Under the pieces are notes generated by a model. The model was not told where the DNA came from. It made no database searches and saw nothing but the letters and a program-made list of their open reading frames with translations. This document shows positions 8,505-15,867 of a DNA stretch of 64,000 bases, piece after piece. The position numbers and the translations under genes were made by a program. Origin of the DNA: VAZQ01 sp963725185 (GTDB lineage: Bacteria > Pseudomonadota > Alphaproteobacteria > Rhizobiales > Xanthobacteraceae); the NCBI GenBank assembly GCA_963725185.1, contig CAVRXO010000006.1, forward strand, positions 2,666,001-2,730,000. Reading direction: 5' to 3'. Each line of letters starts with the position of its first letter. Position 1 is the stretch's first letter.

Positions 8505-9371
8505 TTAAGCTAATTCGGCCTTCATCTCGAACTCCACGGGGCTCATATAGCCGATTGTCGAGTGCCTGCGTTTAGCATTGTAGAAGCGTTCGATGTAGTC
8601 GAACACGTCAGCCTTGGCCTCGTCGCGCGTCCGATATGTTTTGCGCGCTGTGCGCTCCGTTTTCAGCGAGGAGAAGAAGCTCTCCATCGCCGCATTGTCC
8701 CAGACGTTGCCCGAACGGCTCATCGAGCAGACGACCCCGTGATCGGCTATCAGTCGCTGGAACTGCTCGCTGGTGTATTGACTGCCGCGATCGGAGTGAT
8801 GCAGCAGCGCGTCGGGTTTGCCCCTGCGCCAGATCGCCATCAGCAGCGCGTCGGTGACGAGTTGTGCCGTCATCGCGGCGTTCATCGACCAGCCCACCAC
8901 ACGCCGGGAGAAGAGATCGACGACCGCAGCCACGTAGAGCCAACCTTCCGCTGTCCAGATATACGTGAAGTCAGCGATCCATTTGCGGTTGGGAGCGGGC
9001 GCTTCGAAGGTGCGGTCGAGCACGTTGAGAGCGACGGCGGCGATCTGCCGCTCACCCATATCGGGCGGCAGTCGACGCCGTCGCGGACGTGCTCTGAGAG
9101 CCTGTAGCCGCATCAATCGCTCGATCCGATGCAGTCCACAAGATACTCCTTCGGCAAGAAGGTCGTGCCACACCCGCCTGGCGCCGTAGGTTCGATCGCT
9201 GGCGAGGAAGCTGGCCCGGACCTTCACGCCGAGCTCCTCGTCGTTCCGGCTGCGCCGACTGCGCGGTCGTGTCAGCCAGGCATAGAACCCACCCCGCGAG
9301 ACACCGAGCGCCCCGCACAACCATGCCGCCGGCCAGATCCCCCGGTGCTTCGCGATGAAGGCGAACTTCAC
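8505..9371 (-). CDS. IS3-family transposase OrfB (DDE integrase core)
   Basis: 288 residues from a GTG. The rve integrase core holds the DDE triad: D134 in WIADFTY, D194 in HHSDRGSQY and E230 in NAAMESFFSSLK. An HTH_21-like region (RTYGARRVWHDL) precedes it. It overlaps the end of orfA by four bases. The orfB frame is open upstream back to the slippery run at 9400-9407, so a -1 frameshift would give the OrfAB fusion transposase, as is usual for IS3 elements. Confidence 0.95.
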   Translation of the reverse strand: MKFAFIAKHRGIWPAAWLCGALGVSRGGFYAWLTRPRSRRSRNDEELGVKVRASFLASDRTYGARRVWHDLLAEGVSCGLHRIERLMRLQALRARPRRRRLPPDMGERQIAAVALNVLDRTFEAPAPNRKWIADFTYIWTAEGWLYVAAVVDLFSRRVVGWSMNAAMTAQLVTDALLMAIWRRGKPDALLHHSDRGSQYTSEQFQRLIADHGVVCSMSRSGNVWDNAAMESFFSSLKTERTARKTYRTRDEAKADVFDYIERFYNAKRRHSTIGYMSPVEFEMKAELA

Positions 9372-9658
9372 ATCGACTCCCTCGCGAAGTAGGCCGCGGC
9401 TTTTTTTAGGATGTCTCGCTCGGCCTTCAGCTTGTTCACCTCGCGCTTCAGCCGCGCGATCTCCAGCTGCTCGGGCTTCATCTGGCCATGGCCGGGAAAC
9501 GAATGCTGCGGATCGTCCGCCAACGCCTTCACCCAGGTGCGCAGCTGCGACTGATGAACACCCAGGTCGTGCGAAGCCCGCGCATACGAGACGCCTCGTT
9601 CTTTGATCAGCCGGACCGCCTCAAGCTTGAACTCGCGTGTAAACTTCCGTCTCTCCAT
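9368..9658 (-). CDS. IS3-family transposase OrfA (HTH)
   Basis: 96 residues: an HTH_Tnp_1 domain (MERRKFTREFKLEAVRLIKE, then VSYARASHDLGVHQSQLRTWVK) followed by a leucine-zipper-like coiled coil (LEIARLKREVNKLKAERDILKKA). OrfA binds the terminal repeats and, through a -1 frameshift, supplies the N-terminus of the full transposase. It overlaps orfB. Confidence 0.95.
   Translation of the reverse strand: MERRKFTREFKLEAVRLIKERGVSYARASHDLGVHQSQLRTWVKALADDPQHSFPGHGQMKPEQLEIARLKREVNKLKAERDILKKAAAYFARESM
9400..9407 (-). promoter_or_regulatory. Slippery site for -1 frameshift (A7G)
   Basis: On the minus strand the orfA codons for ILKKA contain AAAAAAAG, the standard IS3-family slippery heptamer. Shifting -1 here enters an open frame that runs into orfB without a stop. 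That it works as a frameshift site is inferred from the family. Confidence 0.75.
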
Positions 9659-10026
9659 GATCCACCTCCGGCTCCATCAAAACACCTAACTCGGTGTCCG
9701 TGGAACCGGCAGCAGGCCAAGTGCAACAGGTTTCCGGCTGCCGCGACCTTCCTTTTGCGCAACATCGTTGAGGCCATCCTCAAGCACATTATTGATGACC
9801 AGAAGGCGAATAAGAGCGAAAAAACGCTCGATCTCGAAGGCTGTCTAAATCTGTGTGCGACGCAGCTGGTAAATCTGCCGGTCACCGATAAGAAGATCTT
9901 AAGCGAATTCAGGAAAGATCATCTTTCATTTCTCAATCTTGGTGCGCATGGGAACTTAATCCCCCATGAGATCCGGGTGATGCAAGCGCGCGATACCATC
10001 GACCAGTTTGTAAAGAAGCATGTGTA

Positions 10027-10965
10027 ATGATTGCGTCCCCTCTGCGCTACCCGGGTGGAAAGGCTAAGCTCTTTCCCTACTTCGCGGAGTTAATCCGAAC
10101 GAACAAGCTCTTTGGTGTGGAGTATTGTGAGCCTTATGCGGGAGGGGCTGGGCTGGCGATTAAGCTTCTTACAAATGGTTTTGTTGATGGTATCTGGATC
10201 AACGATATAGACCAGTCAATTTACGCCTTCTGGATGTCCGCAATATTCGACACGGAGCGATTTTGCCGAATGATCCAGAGGACGCCGGCCGACATCGACC
10301 AGTGGTATCGCCAGCAAGAAATTTGGGAGATGTCGGATTTCGACAACAAGCTAAAGCTCGGCTTCTCGGCTTACTTTCTCAATCGGACAAATCGATCCGG
10401 AATCATCGAAGGGGCTGGTCCCATTGGTGGGTATGCGCAAAAGGGAAATTGGAAGATCGATGTTCGCTTGGTCAAAGAGAAGCAGATCGAAAATCTGAAA
10501 GCCCTTTCCAGGTACGCTAATCAGATCAAAGTCACCAACCTGGATGCGTTCGATTATCTCCAGCAAACTGTAGGCGCAGACAATTCTTTGGTCTATCTGG
10601 ACCCTCCGTATTTTGTTAAAGGGCACAAGCTCTACAAGAATTTTTATCAACCGGCCGATCACCTCAAGATTGCCGCCGAGCTTGAACGAAGGAGGAAATC
10701 GAAGTGGGTTGTTTCTTATGATGATGTGCCCGAAATACGTGATGCTTACTGTTCATTCTCGCCCATCACATATCTTCTAAATTACAGTGCTGGCGAAAAA
10801 TCGGTTGGTTCGGAAGTAATATTTTTGAGCGATGCTCTCCATGCGCCAAAGCTTCAGGGATTTAGCATTCACCACGTCAGGCGGACCGCTCGGAACAAGC
10901 GCGCGAAAAATTCTGTCTCTCGACCGAAGCAGGTCGGGCGCCGCATAGCGCGCCAGCGCACTTAG
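10027..10965 (+). CDS. D12-class adenine-specific DNA methyltransferase (Dam-like)
   Basis: 312 residues. It begins SPLRYPGGKAKLFPYF, has the SAM-binding motif EPYAGGAG (residues 35-42) and the catalytic DPPY (192-195). These identify the D12/Dam class of N6-adenine methyltransferases and not the CcrM type. The basic C-terminal ~40 residues are not conserved. The start overlaps the stop of the ParB-domain gene, so the pair was one operon; the IS in the upstream gene may have polar effects. Codon and base use is more AT-rich than the chromosome around it. Pairing with a predicted nuclease suggests self/non-self marking, which is inferred. The target motif cannot be read from the sequence. Confidence 0.9.
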   Translation: MIASPLRYPGGKAKLFPYFAELIRTNKLFGVEYCEPYAGGAGLAIKLLTNGFVDGIWINDIDQSIYAFWMSAIFDTERFCRMIQRTPADIDQWYRQQEIWEMSDFDNKLKLGFSAYFLNRTNRSGIIEGAGPIGGYAQKGNWKIDVRLVKEKQIENLKALSRYANQIKVTNLDAFDYLQQTVGADNSLVYLDPPYFVKGHKLYKNFYQPADHLKIAAELERRRKSKWVVSYDDVPEIRDAYCSFSPITYLLNYSAGEKSVGSEVIFLSDALHAPKLQGFSIHHVRRTARNKRAKNSVSRPKQVGRRIARQRT

Positions 10966-11065
10966 TTACTCCAATCGATGCCCAGGAATTGTCGATGCTG
11001 CCGGCTGGGTCGAGGGGCGCTAATTCCATAGGCGCGAAGCGACCTTCGTCCTTCGTCCGCTGCGG

Positions 11066-11188
11066 GCCAACGAGGACGTCGACATCATCAAGGACTTCGA
11101 GGGCACTACCCTCGACCCCTCGTGGATTGACGAGATCATGACCGCCAAGATGATCATCGACGCCACCCGCCCGATGAAACGCTCCTGA
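11066..11188 (+). pseudogene. ubiD 3' fragment (right copy of flanking repeat)
   Basis: The frame reads ANEDVDIIKDFEGTTLDPSWIDEIMTAK... and ends in TGA where ubiD has TGG. It matches ubiD bases 4821-4943 at about 89% by eye. No other part of ubiD is present. With 11189-11287 it forms the right-hand copy of the repeat that brackets the accessory genes. The rest of the 10966-11712 gap holds only this and a dispersed repeat. Confidence 0.85.
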
Positions 11189-11325
11189 GGCGGCTTCCGG
11201 TCGATTGGGATCGCCGGCCGCGCCAACCAAAGCTGTCACCCGCGGGCTTGACCCGCGGGTCCATCACCTTCGCTTTGGCATCTTGCGAAGCAGATGGATT
11301 GCCGGGTCAAGCCCGCAATGACGAT
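11189..11325. repeat. Dispersed repeat (family 2), also right flank block
   Basis: It contains GCGGGCTTGACCCGCGGGTC, then a spacer and ATGGATTGCCGGGTCAAGCC, which form an imperfect palindrome. The first 99 bases match 5072-5170, and related arms occur at 15720-15845. It is a non-coding dispersed repeat. Confidence 0.7.
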
Positions 11326-11712
11326 GAGTTCAATTTGATCAAAATCGTATTTGATTCCTCCTTGCAGTCCATGCGAGACGCAGGATGGCGCGCACCCCAC
11401 GCCGCCCGACGCTCACAGAGGATGCAAGCGGGCTGCAGCGGGCCTCGGGCAAGGTCCGGACAATTCGTCGCCCGGCATTAATTGAATGATTGCAATGTTC
11501 GTGCCCGTCCGGATTTCCACCTAGCCGAGGACGCGGATTTAATTCGTCGGAAAGAATTGGCGCGCAGCCTGTTGCTTGCGCGCGCAATCGATGAATTGAC
11601 CGCGCCCGCAAGGTAAGCAAGCCGGCCAACCGTAGCTTCGAAAATGAATTAAGTTTCCATCCTTTCGGACTCGCCGGATACCGCCGGAATCATCGGCCGT
11701 GAGCTGGCCGGA

Positions 11713-12702
11713 ATGTTCGAGGCGCAGCCGGTTCTGCGCCAGGACCTGGCTCGCACCAAGCCCGCGCAGTCCGTCGTGGCCGACATCGACCTGTCTGACA
11801 GCTCGTATTTCTCCGATCTGAAACTCTGGCTGATGCTCCGGCCCAAGCACGGCAAGGCGATATTCGCCGTCGAGAAAGGAGTGCGGCATCAGATCGTGCA
11901 AGCCCATGCGGTGGGGGCGACCGATCTTTTGGAACGCCCGCTCGTTCGCAAATCGCTGGTCACCGCGTTGCTGGGCGACATCGGGGCTTTGGCCACCGAT
12001 CCGGCGACGCTCGGGGTCGACCATCCGGAAGGCATCCTGGCGGGCGCCGGGGCGCTTGAGGATATCTTCGATGCGGTGGTGTCGGGAGCCTCGATCGAGT
12101 GGGACGAGGTCTATCAAGCCGGCAGCACCCTGGTGCGGAATATCGATGCGGAGGGGCTCGGGCCTTGGATCGACATGGTCCGCCAGCATCACAGCCAGAC
12201 CTATCAGCACTGCCTGCTGGTGACCGGCGTGGCGGTGGCGTTCGGACGCCATCTCGGCTTTTCGACCGCTGACACGGAACGGCTGGCATTTGCCGGCCTC
12301 ATTCACGATCTCGGCAAGGCCGGGATTCCGGTCGCCATCCTGGAAAAGCCGGGTCCGCTGGTCGGAGACGAGATCGCCATGATGCGGCGGCATCCGGAGC
12401 TCGGCTTCGAAGCGGCGCGCGGGATGTACGGCCTCGATTTGGCGATGCTCGACATGGTGATCCACCACCACGAATATCTGGATGGTTCCGGCTATCCGCA
12501 CGGACTTAAAGCCGATCAAATATCCGACCTCGTGCGGATCATGACCATCGCGGACATCTTCGGGGCGCTTATCGAGCGGCGATCCTACCGGGCGCCAATG
12601 ACGTGCGAGCAGGCCTATCAGGTCCTCGAGGAGATGGGCCCCAAGCTGGACGTCGACCTCGTCCGCGAGTTTCGATCCTTCGCGACATCGCAGGCGCGAT
12701 AG
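11713..12702 (+). CDS. HD-GYP domain protein (predicted c-di-GMP phosphodiesterase)
   Basis: 329 residues. The HD-GYP signature is complete: HD at residues 198-199 (LIHDLGKAGIP), the HHHE cluster and GYP at 260-262 (LDGSGYPHGL). The first ~110 residues resemble a degenerate receiver domain (SVVADIDLSDSSYFSDL, HAVGATDLLERPLVRKSLV). HD-GYP proteins hydrolyse cyclic di-GMP. The frame continues upstream to 11653 as VSILSDSPDTAGIIGREL, which looks like the true N-terminus. An in-frame ATG at 11644 is followed by AAT and then a TAA stop, so the natural start may have been lost to a nonsense change, leaving an N-terminally shortened protein. Confidence 0.82.
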   Translation: MFEAQPVLRQDLARTKPAQSVVADIDLSDSSYFSDLKLWLMLRPKHGKAIFAVEKGVRHQIVQAHAVGATDLLERPLVRKSLVTALLGDIGALATDPATLGVDHPEGILAGAGALEDIFDAVVSGASIEWDEVYQAGSTLVRNIDAEGLGPWIDMVRQHHSQTYQHCLLVTGVAVAFGRHLGFSTADTERLAFAGLIHDLGKAGIPVAILEKPGPLVGDEIAMMRRHPELGFEAARGMYGLDLAMLDMVIHHHEYLDGSGYPHGLKADQISDLVRIMTIADIFGALIERRSYRAPMTCEQAYQVLEEMGPKLDVDLVREFRSFATSQAR

Positions 12703-12777
12703 GACGAGACGCGTCGGGTCTTTCCCGGGCTGTCCAAGCAGAAGCACCCGAGAGGGCTCGACGTCGGGAGCTTTCGC

Positions 12778-13233
12778 TCAAATATCTTCCGTGAAAGTCT
12801 CGACGACCACTTCGAACGTCATGATCTTGCGCCATGCGGCCCGGCTCGCGGCTGTCGTTTCGCTGGAGACCATGGTGATCGAGAATTCCCGCCCGCTTGC
12901 GTCCTTGAACTGGTGCGCCGGAGAATCCCATTGGCAGCAGGACCGGTTCAGTCGATTGAGTTCGACAGACTTGATGAGGTCGGCTTCCGTGCTGGCCGCG
13001 AAGCGGCCGCTCACATGGTAGACCGCGCGCAGCGGCTTGCCCTGCCGATCCGGCAAATAGCTGCAACCGATATAGGTCAGGTGGGCAGGCTTCTTATCCA
13101 TCTGAGCGAGAAAGTCGCCGCAACCGGGCGGGGCCGGCTCGGACGTGCCCGCGAACACGAGACCGCCGAGCGCCGGCATCAAGACCAGGCAGAACAAAAG
13201 GCATGCCGAGACGAGAGCGGAGGCCTGTTTCAT
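12778..13233 (-). CDS. Secreted protein resembling DUF4952
   Basis: 151 residues from MKQASALVSACLLF, with a signal peptide of about 30 residues (cleavage near VFAGTS). The mature part has CGDFLAQMDKKPAHLTYIGC, YHVSGR, LNRSCCQWDSPAHQF and a C-terminal FEVVVETFTEDI. The CCQWDS core resembles DUF4952, whose function is unknown. Its ATG overlaps the TGA of the upstream gene (ATGA), so the two are co-translated. A small exported partner of a peptidoglycan-type enzyme could be an immunity or inhibitor protein; that is inference. Confidence 0.6.
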   Translation of the reverse strand: MKQASALVSACLLFCLVLMPALGGLVFAGTSEPAPPGCGDFLAQMDKKPAHLTYIGCSYLPDRQGKPLRAVYHVSGRFAASTEADLIKSVELNRLNRSCCQWDSPAHQFKDASGREFSITMVSSETTAASRAAWRKIMTFEVVVETFTEDI

Positions 13234-13904
13234 TTGCGTACCACCAGCGAACCAATGCGTTTGCCGGCCGACCCCGGGTCTCGATGCGATATCAGAAACT
13301 CGTACAGCGCGGACCATTTTTCCAATTGATGCACGGTCACGCAACCATCGGACAAGTGCCCGACGTGGATATACCGGCTGCTGTTGGTCATTGCCCCAAA
13401 GAGCCCGATAGGAAACCAGACGTCATTTCCGATCATGCCGGAAGTTGCCGCGGCATAACCGGCCGTGGAAATAGCTTTATGCGAATAGTCCGGCGCGAGG
13501 ATCGCGTGCGTTCCAGGGGCAATGGGTTGAAAACGGCCATTCCAAACGCTGTTCAGCGTCACGGTCGCGGTCTGCCCGCTGAAGGACAGATTAGCCCATT
13601 GCTGTTTCAGCCTGCCTTTGAACGGCGAAACCTCCTCGGTCGGCGCGCCCGCATATGTGACCGTAACCGTCACCGGACCGCCGGGCCCCACCGTCGATAG
13701 ATATTTTGCGGCATTCGCCGTGGCGAGCGACGCCTCTTCGGCGACCGCGATAAATCCATCGGCGATGGTGAAGTAAGTTCGTCCATCGGCTTCACGGCCG
13801 ACGTTCACCCGGGTGTATTCGCACAGAGACGTGAGCTGTCCGCTACGGCTCAGGCGCACCGAAAGCCAGCCGGATGCTTCGGCTCGTCGAGTGAATTTGT
13901 CCAT
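13230..13904 (-). CDS. L,D-transpeptidase-like protein
   Basis: 224 residues starting MDKFTRRAEASGW, with a GTGGAGA ribosome site. The C-terminal half has GRFQPIAPGTHAIL, PIGLFGAMTNSSRYIHVG and then H180...SDGC188VTV. The spaced histidine and S-x-G-C are the active-site arrangement of YkuD-type L,D-transpeptidases. No signal peptide was seen, which is unusual for a cell-wall cross-linking enzyme but known for secreted effectors of this fold. It is followed by a co-translated exported protein. The fold assignment rests on the short motif and is moderate. Confidence 0.55.
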   Translation of the reverse strand: MDKFTRRAEASGWLSVRLSRSGQLTSLCEYTRVNVGREADGRTYFTIADGFIAVAEEASLATANAAKYLSTVGPGGPVTVTVTYAGAPTEEVSPFKGRLKQQWANLSFSGQTATVTLNSVWNGRFQPIAPGTHAILAPDYSHKAISTAGYAAATSGMIGNDVWFPIGLFGAMTNSSRYIHVGHLSDGCVTVHQLEKWSALYEFLISHRDPGSAGKRIGSLVVRK

Positions 13905-14578
13905 CGACCAATCTCCACGATGTGTCGCTTTTTCCGAAATCCGTACCTTCCGCTCCGTGACCCACCCGAGCCGCCCGCGGTCACCTTCCCCTAGCACGCC
14001 GATGGGTGCTCATCGAGCGTGGATTTATTCACGCGGAGGATCAGCCATTTTCTGAAGGCTCAAATCGTCTCAGAAAATCTATCGGCTGACCAATGTAGGC
14101 AAGCTCACTCGAGTCGAGCGGGAAGCTCATGGGTGACATCCAGCCTGAAGTGTCGCGCGTGTTCAGAGGTCGGTTCATTTTTTTCACCAGTTTCGACTCG
14201 TGACGTTGAGATCGTGGTACGGCTTCAAAGGCTGGAATGGAGGAGCGGATTACCTTCAGCCCGACGGCGGGGTGAACATGGTGCTCAGGGGAGCAAACCA
14301 GTGGACATAGGAGATGGGCCATCGGTGGTCGCGCCGAGCTTGTCGAGATTGGATGTTGACATCACCCCGGAAATCAGTTTATTCGTCAAATCGAAAATGA
14401 ATTGGTGTGCCCGGGCGGGACACCGCGCCGGGCTTATTCAATCGGTTGGGGTGCAGTCCAACCCCAGCAACAGTCCAATCCCAGCACTTGTATTTTTCCT
14501 GTTATTAACAAGCCGCCCCATTGATTTTGCGGGCGAATTTTGGCGCGGCAAATTTCGGTCGGCGTTGGAGTGCTTTGG
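13905..14578. other. Intergenic region, no supported gene; one imperfect hairpin
   Basis: About 670 bases, less GC-rich than its surroundings. Short open frames show no protein character. An imperfect inverted repeat (CAGCCATTTTCTGA at 14042 against TCAGAAAATCTATCGGCTG at 14070) could fold. Nothing else was recognised. Confidence 0.4.
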
Positions 14579-15670
14579 TCAGGATTCCCCCGGCTCTTGC
14601 CCCGCCTGCGCCAGCCCGATCCGCTCCGCCCGGTAGCCGCGGTCAAGGATCGATTGCCACCACGGCCGGTTGTCGAGGTACCAGCGCACGGTCTTGCGCA
14701 GACCGCTCTCGAACGTCTCGGCGGCGCCCCAGCCGAGCTCGCGCTCGATCTTCGATGGATCGATGGCGTAGCGCCGGTCATGGCCGGGCCGGTCGGCAAC
14801 GAACGTGATCAGCCGCGCGCGCGGGCCGGCCGGCGAGGGCGCGACCTCGTCGATGAGCGCGCAGATCGAGCGCACCACCTCGATGTTGCTGCGCTCGTTG
14901 CGGGCCCCGATATTGTAGGTCTCGCCGACCGCGCCGCGCGCGAGCACCAACGCCAACGCGGCAGCATGGTCGTCCACATGGAGCCAGTCGCGCACATTGG
15001 CGCCGTCGCCGTAGACCGGCAGCGACTGCTCCTTGAGGCATCTGATGATGATGTGGGGAATGAGCTTTTCCGGGAAATGATACGGTCCGTAATTGTTGGA
15101 GCAGTTGGTGACCACGGTGGGCAGCCCGTAGGTCTCGTGCCAGGCGCGCACCAGGTGATCGGACGCGGCCTTGGAAGCCGCATAGGGCGAGCGCGGCGCG
15201 CACGGGCTCTCCTCGGCGAACAGGCCCTGCGGTCCGAGCGAGCCATAGACCTCGTCGGTCGAGACATGATGGAGGCGAAAGCGCGCCTGGCCGCCACTGT
15301 CGAGCGCGCGCCAGTGCCGCAACGCCTCCTGCAACAGCACGAAGGTGCCCACGATGTTGGTCTGGATGAACGCCGCCGGACCGTCGATCGAGCGATCCAC
15401 ATGGCTCTCCGCCGCCAGGTTCATCACATGGCTGGGCTTGAATTGCTCGAACAGCCGCCGCAGCGCGGGACCATCGCAGATATCGGTCTGCGCGAAACGA
15501 TAGCGCGGATGGCCGTCAGCCTGCGGGATGGAGTCGAGGCTCGACGCATAGGTGAGCTTGTCGATGTTGACCACGAAGGCTTGGGTCGTATCCAGCATGT
15601 GGCGCACGACCGCCGAGCCGATGAAGCCGGCGCCACCGGTCACGAACACAACGGCATCGTCCAGCAACAT
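14579..15670 (-). CDS. rfbB: dTDP-glucose 4,6-dehydratase
   Basis: 363 residues. It has an N-terminal Rossmann motif (VFVTGGAGFIGS), NLAAESHVDRSI, HVSTDEVYGSLG with the catalytic T-D-E, YAASKAASDHLV (YxxxK), the NCSNNYGPYHFPEKLIP signature of RmlB and GDGANVRDWLHVDDH. It converts dTDP-glucose to the 4-keto-6-deoxy sugar, the second step of dTDP-rhamnose synthesis for surface polysaccharide. The other rml genes are not adjacent, so it stands alone here. Confidence 0.95.
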   Translation of the reverse strand: MLLDDAVVFVTGGAGFIGSAVVRHMLDTTQAFVVNIDKLTYASSLDSIPQADGHPRYRFAQTDICDGPALRRLFEQFKPSHVMNLAAESHVDRSIDGPAAFIQTNIVGTFVLLQEALRHWRALDSGGQARFRLHHVSTDEVYGSLGPQGLFAEESPCAPRSPYAASKAASDHLVRAWHETYGLPTVVTNCSNNYGPYHFPEKLIPHIIIRCLKEQSLPVYGDGANVRDWLHVDDHAAALALVLARGAVGETYNIGARNERSNIEVVRSICALIDEVAPSPAGPRARLITFVADRPGHDRRYAIDPSKIERELGWGAAETFESGLRKTVRWYLDNRPWWQSILDRGYRAERIGLAQAGQEPGES

Positions 15671-15719
15671 GGATCAGCGCCCCACGAGAGCAGGTTTTGG
15701 TCGAATTGACCCGCCTTGA

Positions 15720-15845
15720 TCGTCACCCGCGGGCATAGCCCGCGAAGACGGGCGTAAACGCCCTTTTGACCCGCGGCTCCATTACCTTCGCATACTGCAT
15801 CTTGCGAAGGTAATGGATTGCCGGCTCAAGCCCGACAATGACGCC
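15720..15845. repeat. Dispersed palindromic repeat (family 2)
   Basis: Arms such as CCCGCGGGCATAGCCCGCG, then TTGACCCGCGGCTCCAT against ATGGATTGCCGGCTCAAGCC, with a central TTCGCATACTGCATCTTGCGAA hairpin. The same parts occur at 5120-5170 and 11237-11320. Confidence 0.7.
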
Positions 15846-15867
15846 GAATCCGATGGAAGCGATCGGC

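Larger units (their letters stand above)
8475..9719 (-). mobile_element. Complete IS3-family insertion sequence, 1245 bp
   Basis: The ends are 5'-TG...CA-3' with imperfect terminal inverted repeats beginning TGGCCTGCTGCCGGTTC on both sides; after a few differing bases both continue GACACC. It is flanked by AGT duplications. It carries two overlapping genes on the minus strand (orfA 9368-9658, orfB 8505-9371) with a frameshift signal between them. Both frames look intact and the catalytic triad is present, so the element may still be active. It splits the ParB-domain gene; excision would restore the frame exactly. This points to a recent insertion. Confidence 0.95.
7388..10027 (+). pseudogene. 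ParB-domain protein with C-terminal helical domain, split by an IS3 element
   Basis: The first part runs 7388-8474 and the second 9723-10027. Removing the IS (8475-9719) and one AGT copy joins them in frame, giving about 463 residues. The N-terminus has a ParB/Srx-like nuclease fold (VPLKDIALDDRNPRI, then IEGNTRIAAYKLL, where GNTR replaces the usual GERR). A glycine/serine linker follows near residues 280-330 (SGGGGSSGGG). The C-terminal ~100 residues are helical with LSFLNLGAHGNL, reminiscent of HEPN-like domains, a tentative match. ATG 7388 has a GGGGGAAAAGAG site and is preferred over 7310. The stop overlaps the methyltransferase start by one base (TAATG), so the two genes were co-translated. 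The base composition is more AT-rich than the flanks. Confidence 0.82.

Noticed and set aside
10027..10965. Methyltransferase considered as the cell-cycle enzyme CcrM
   Set aside because: The motif order (EPYAGGAG then DPPY) and N-terminus SPLRYPGGK are of the D12/Dam class, not CcrM.
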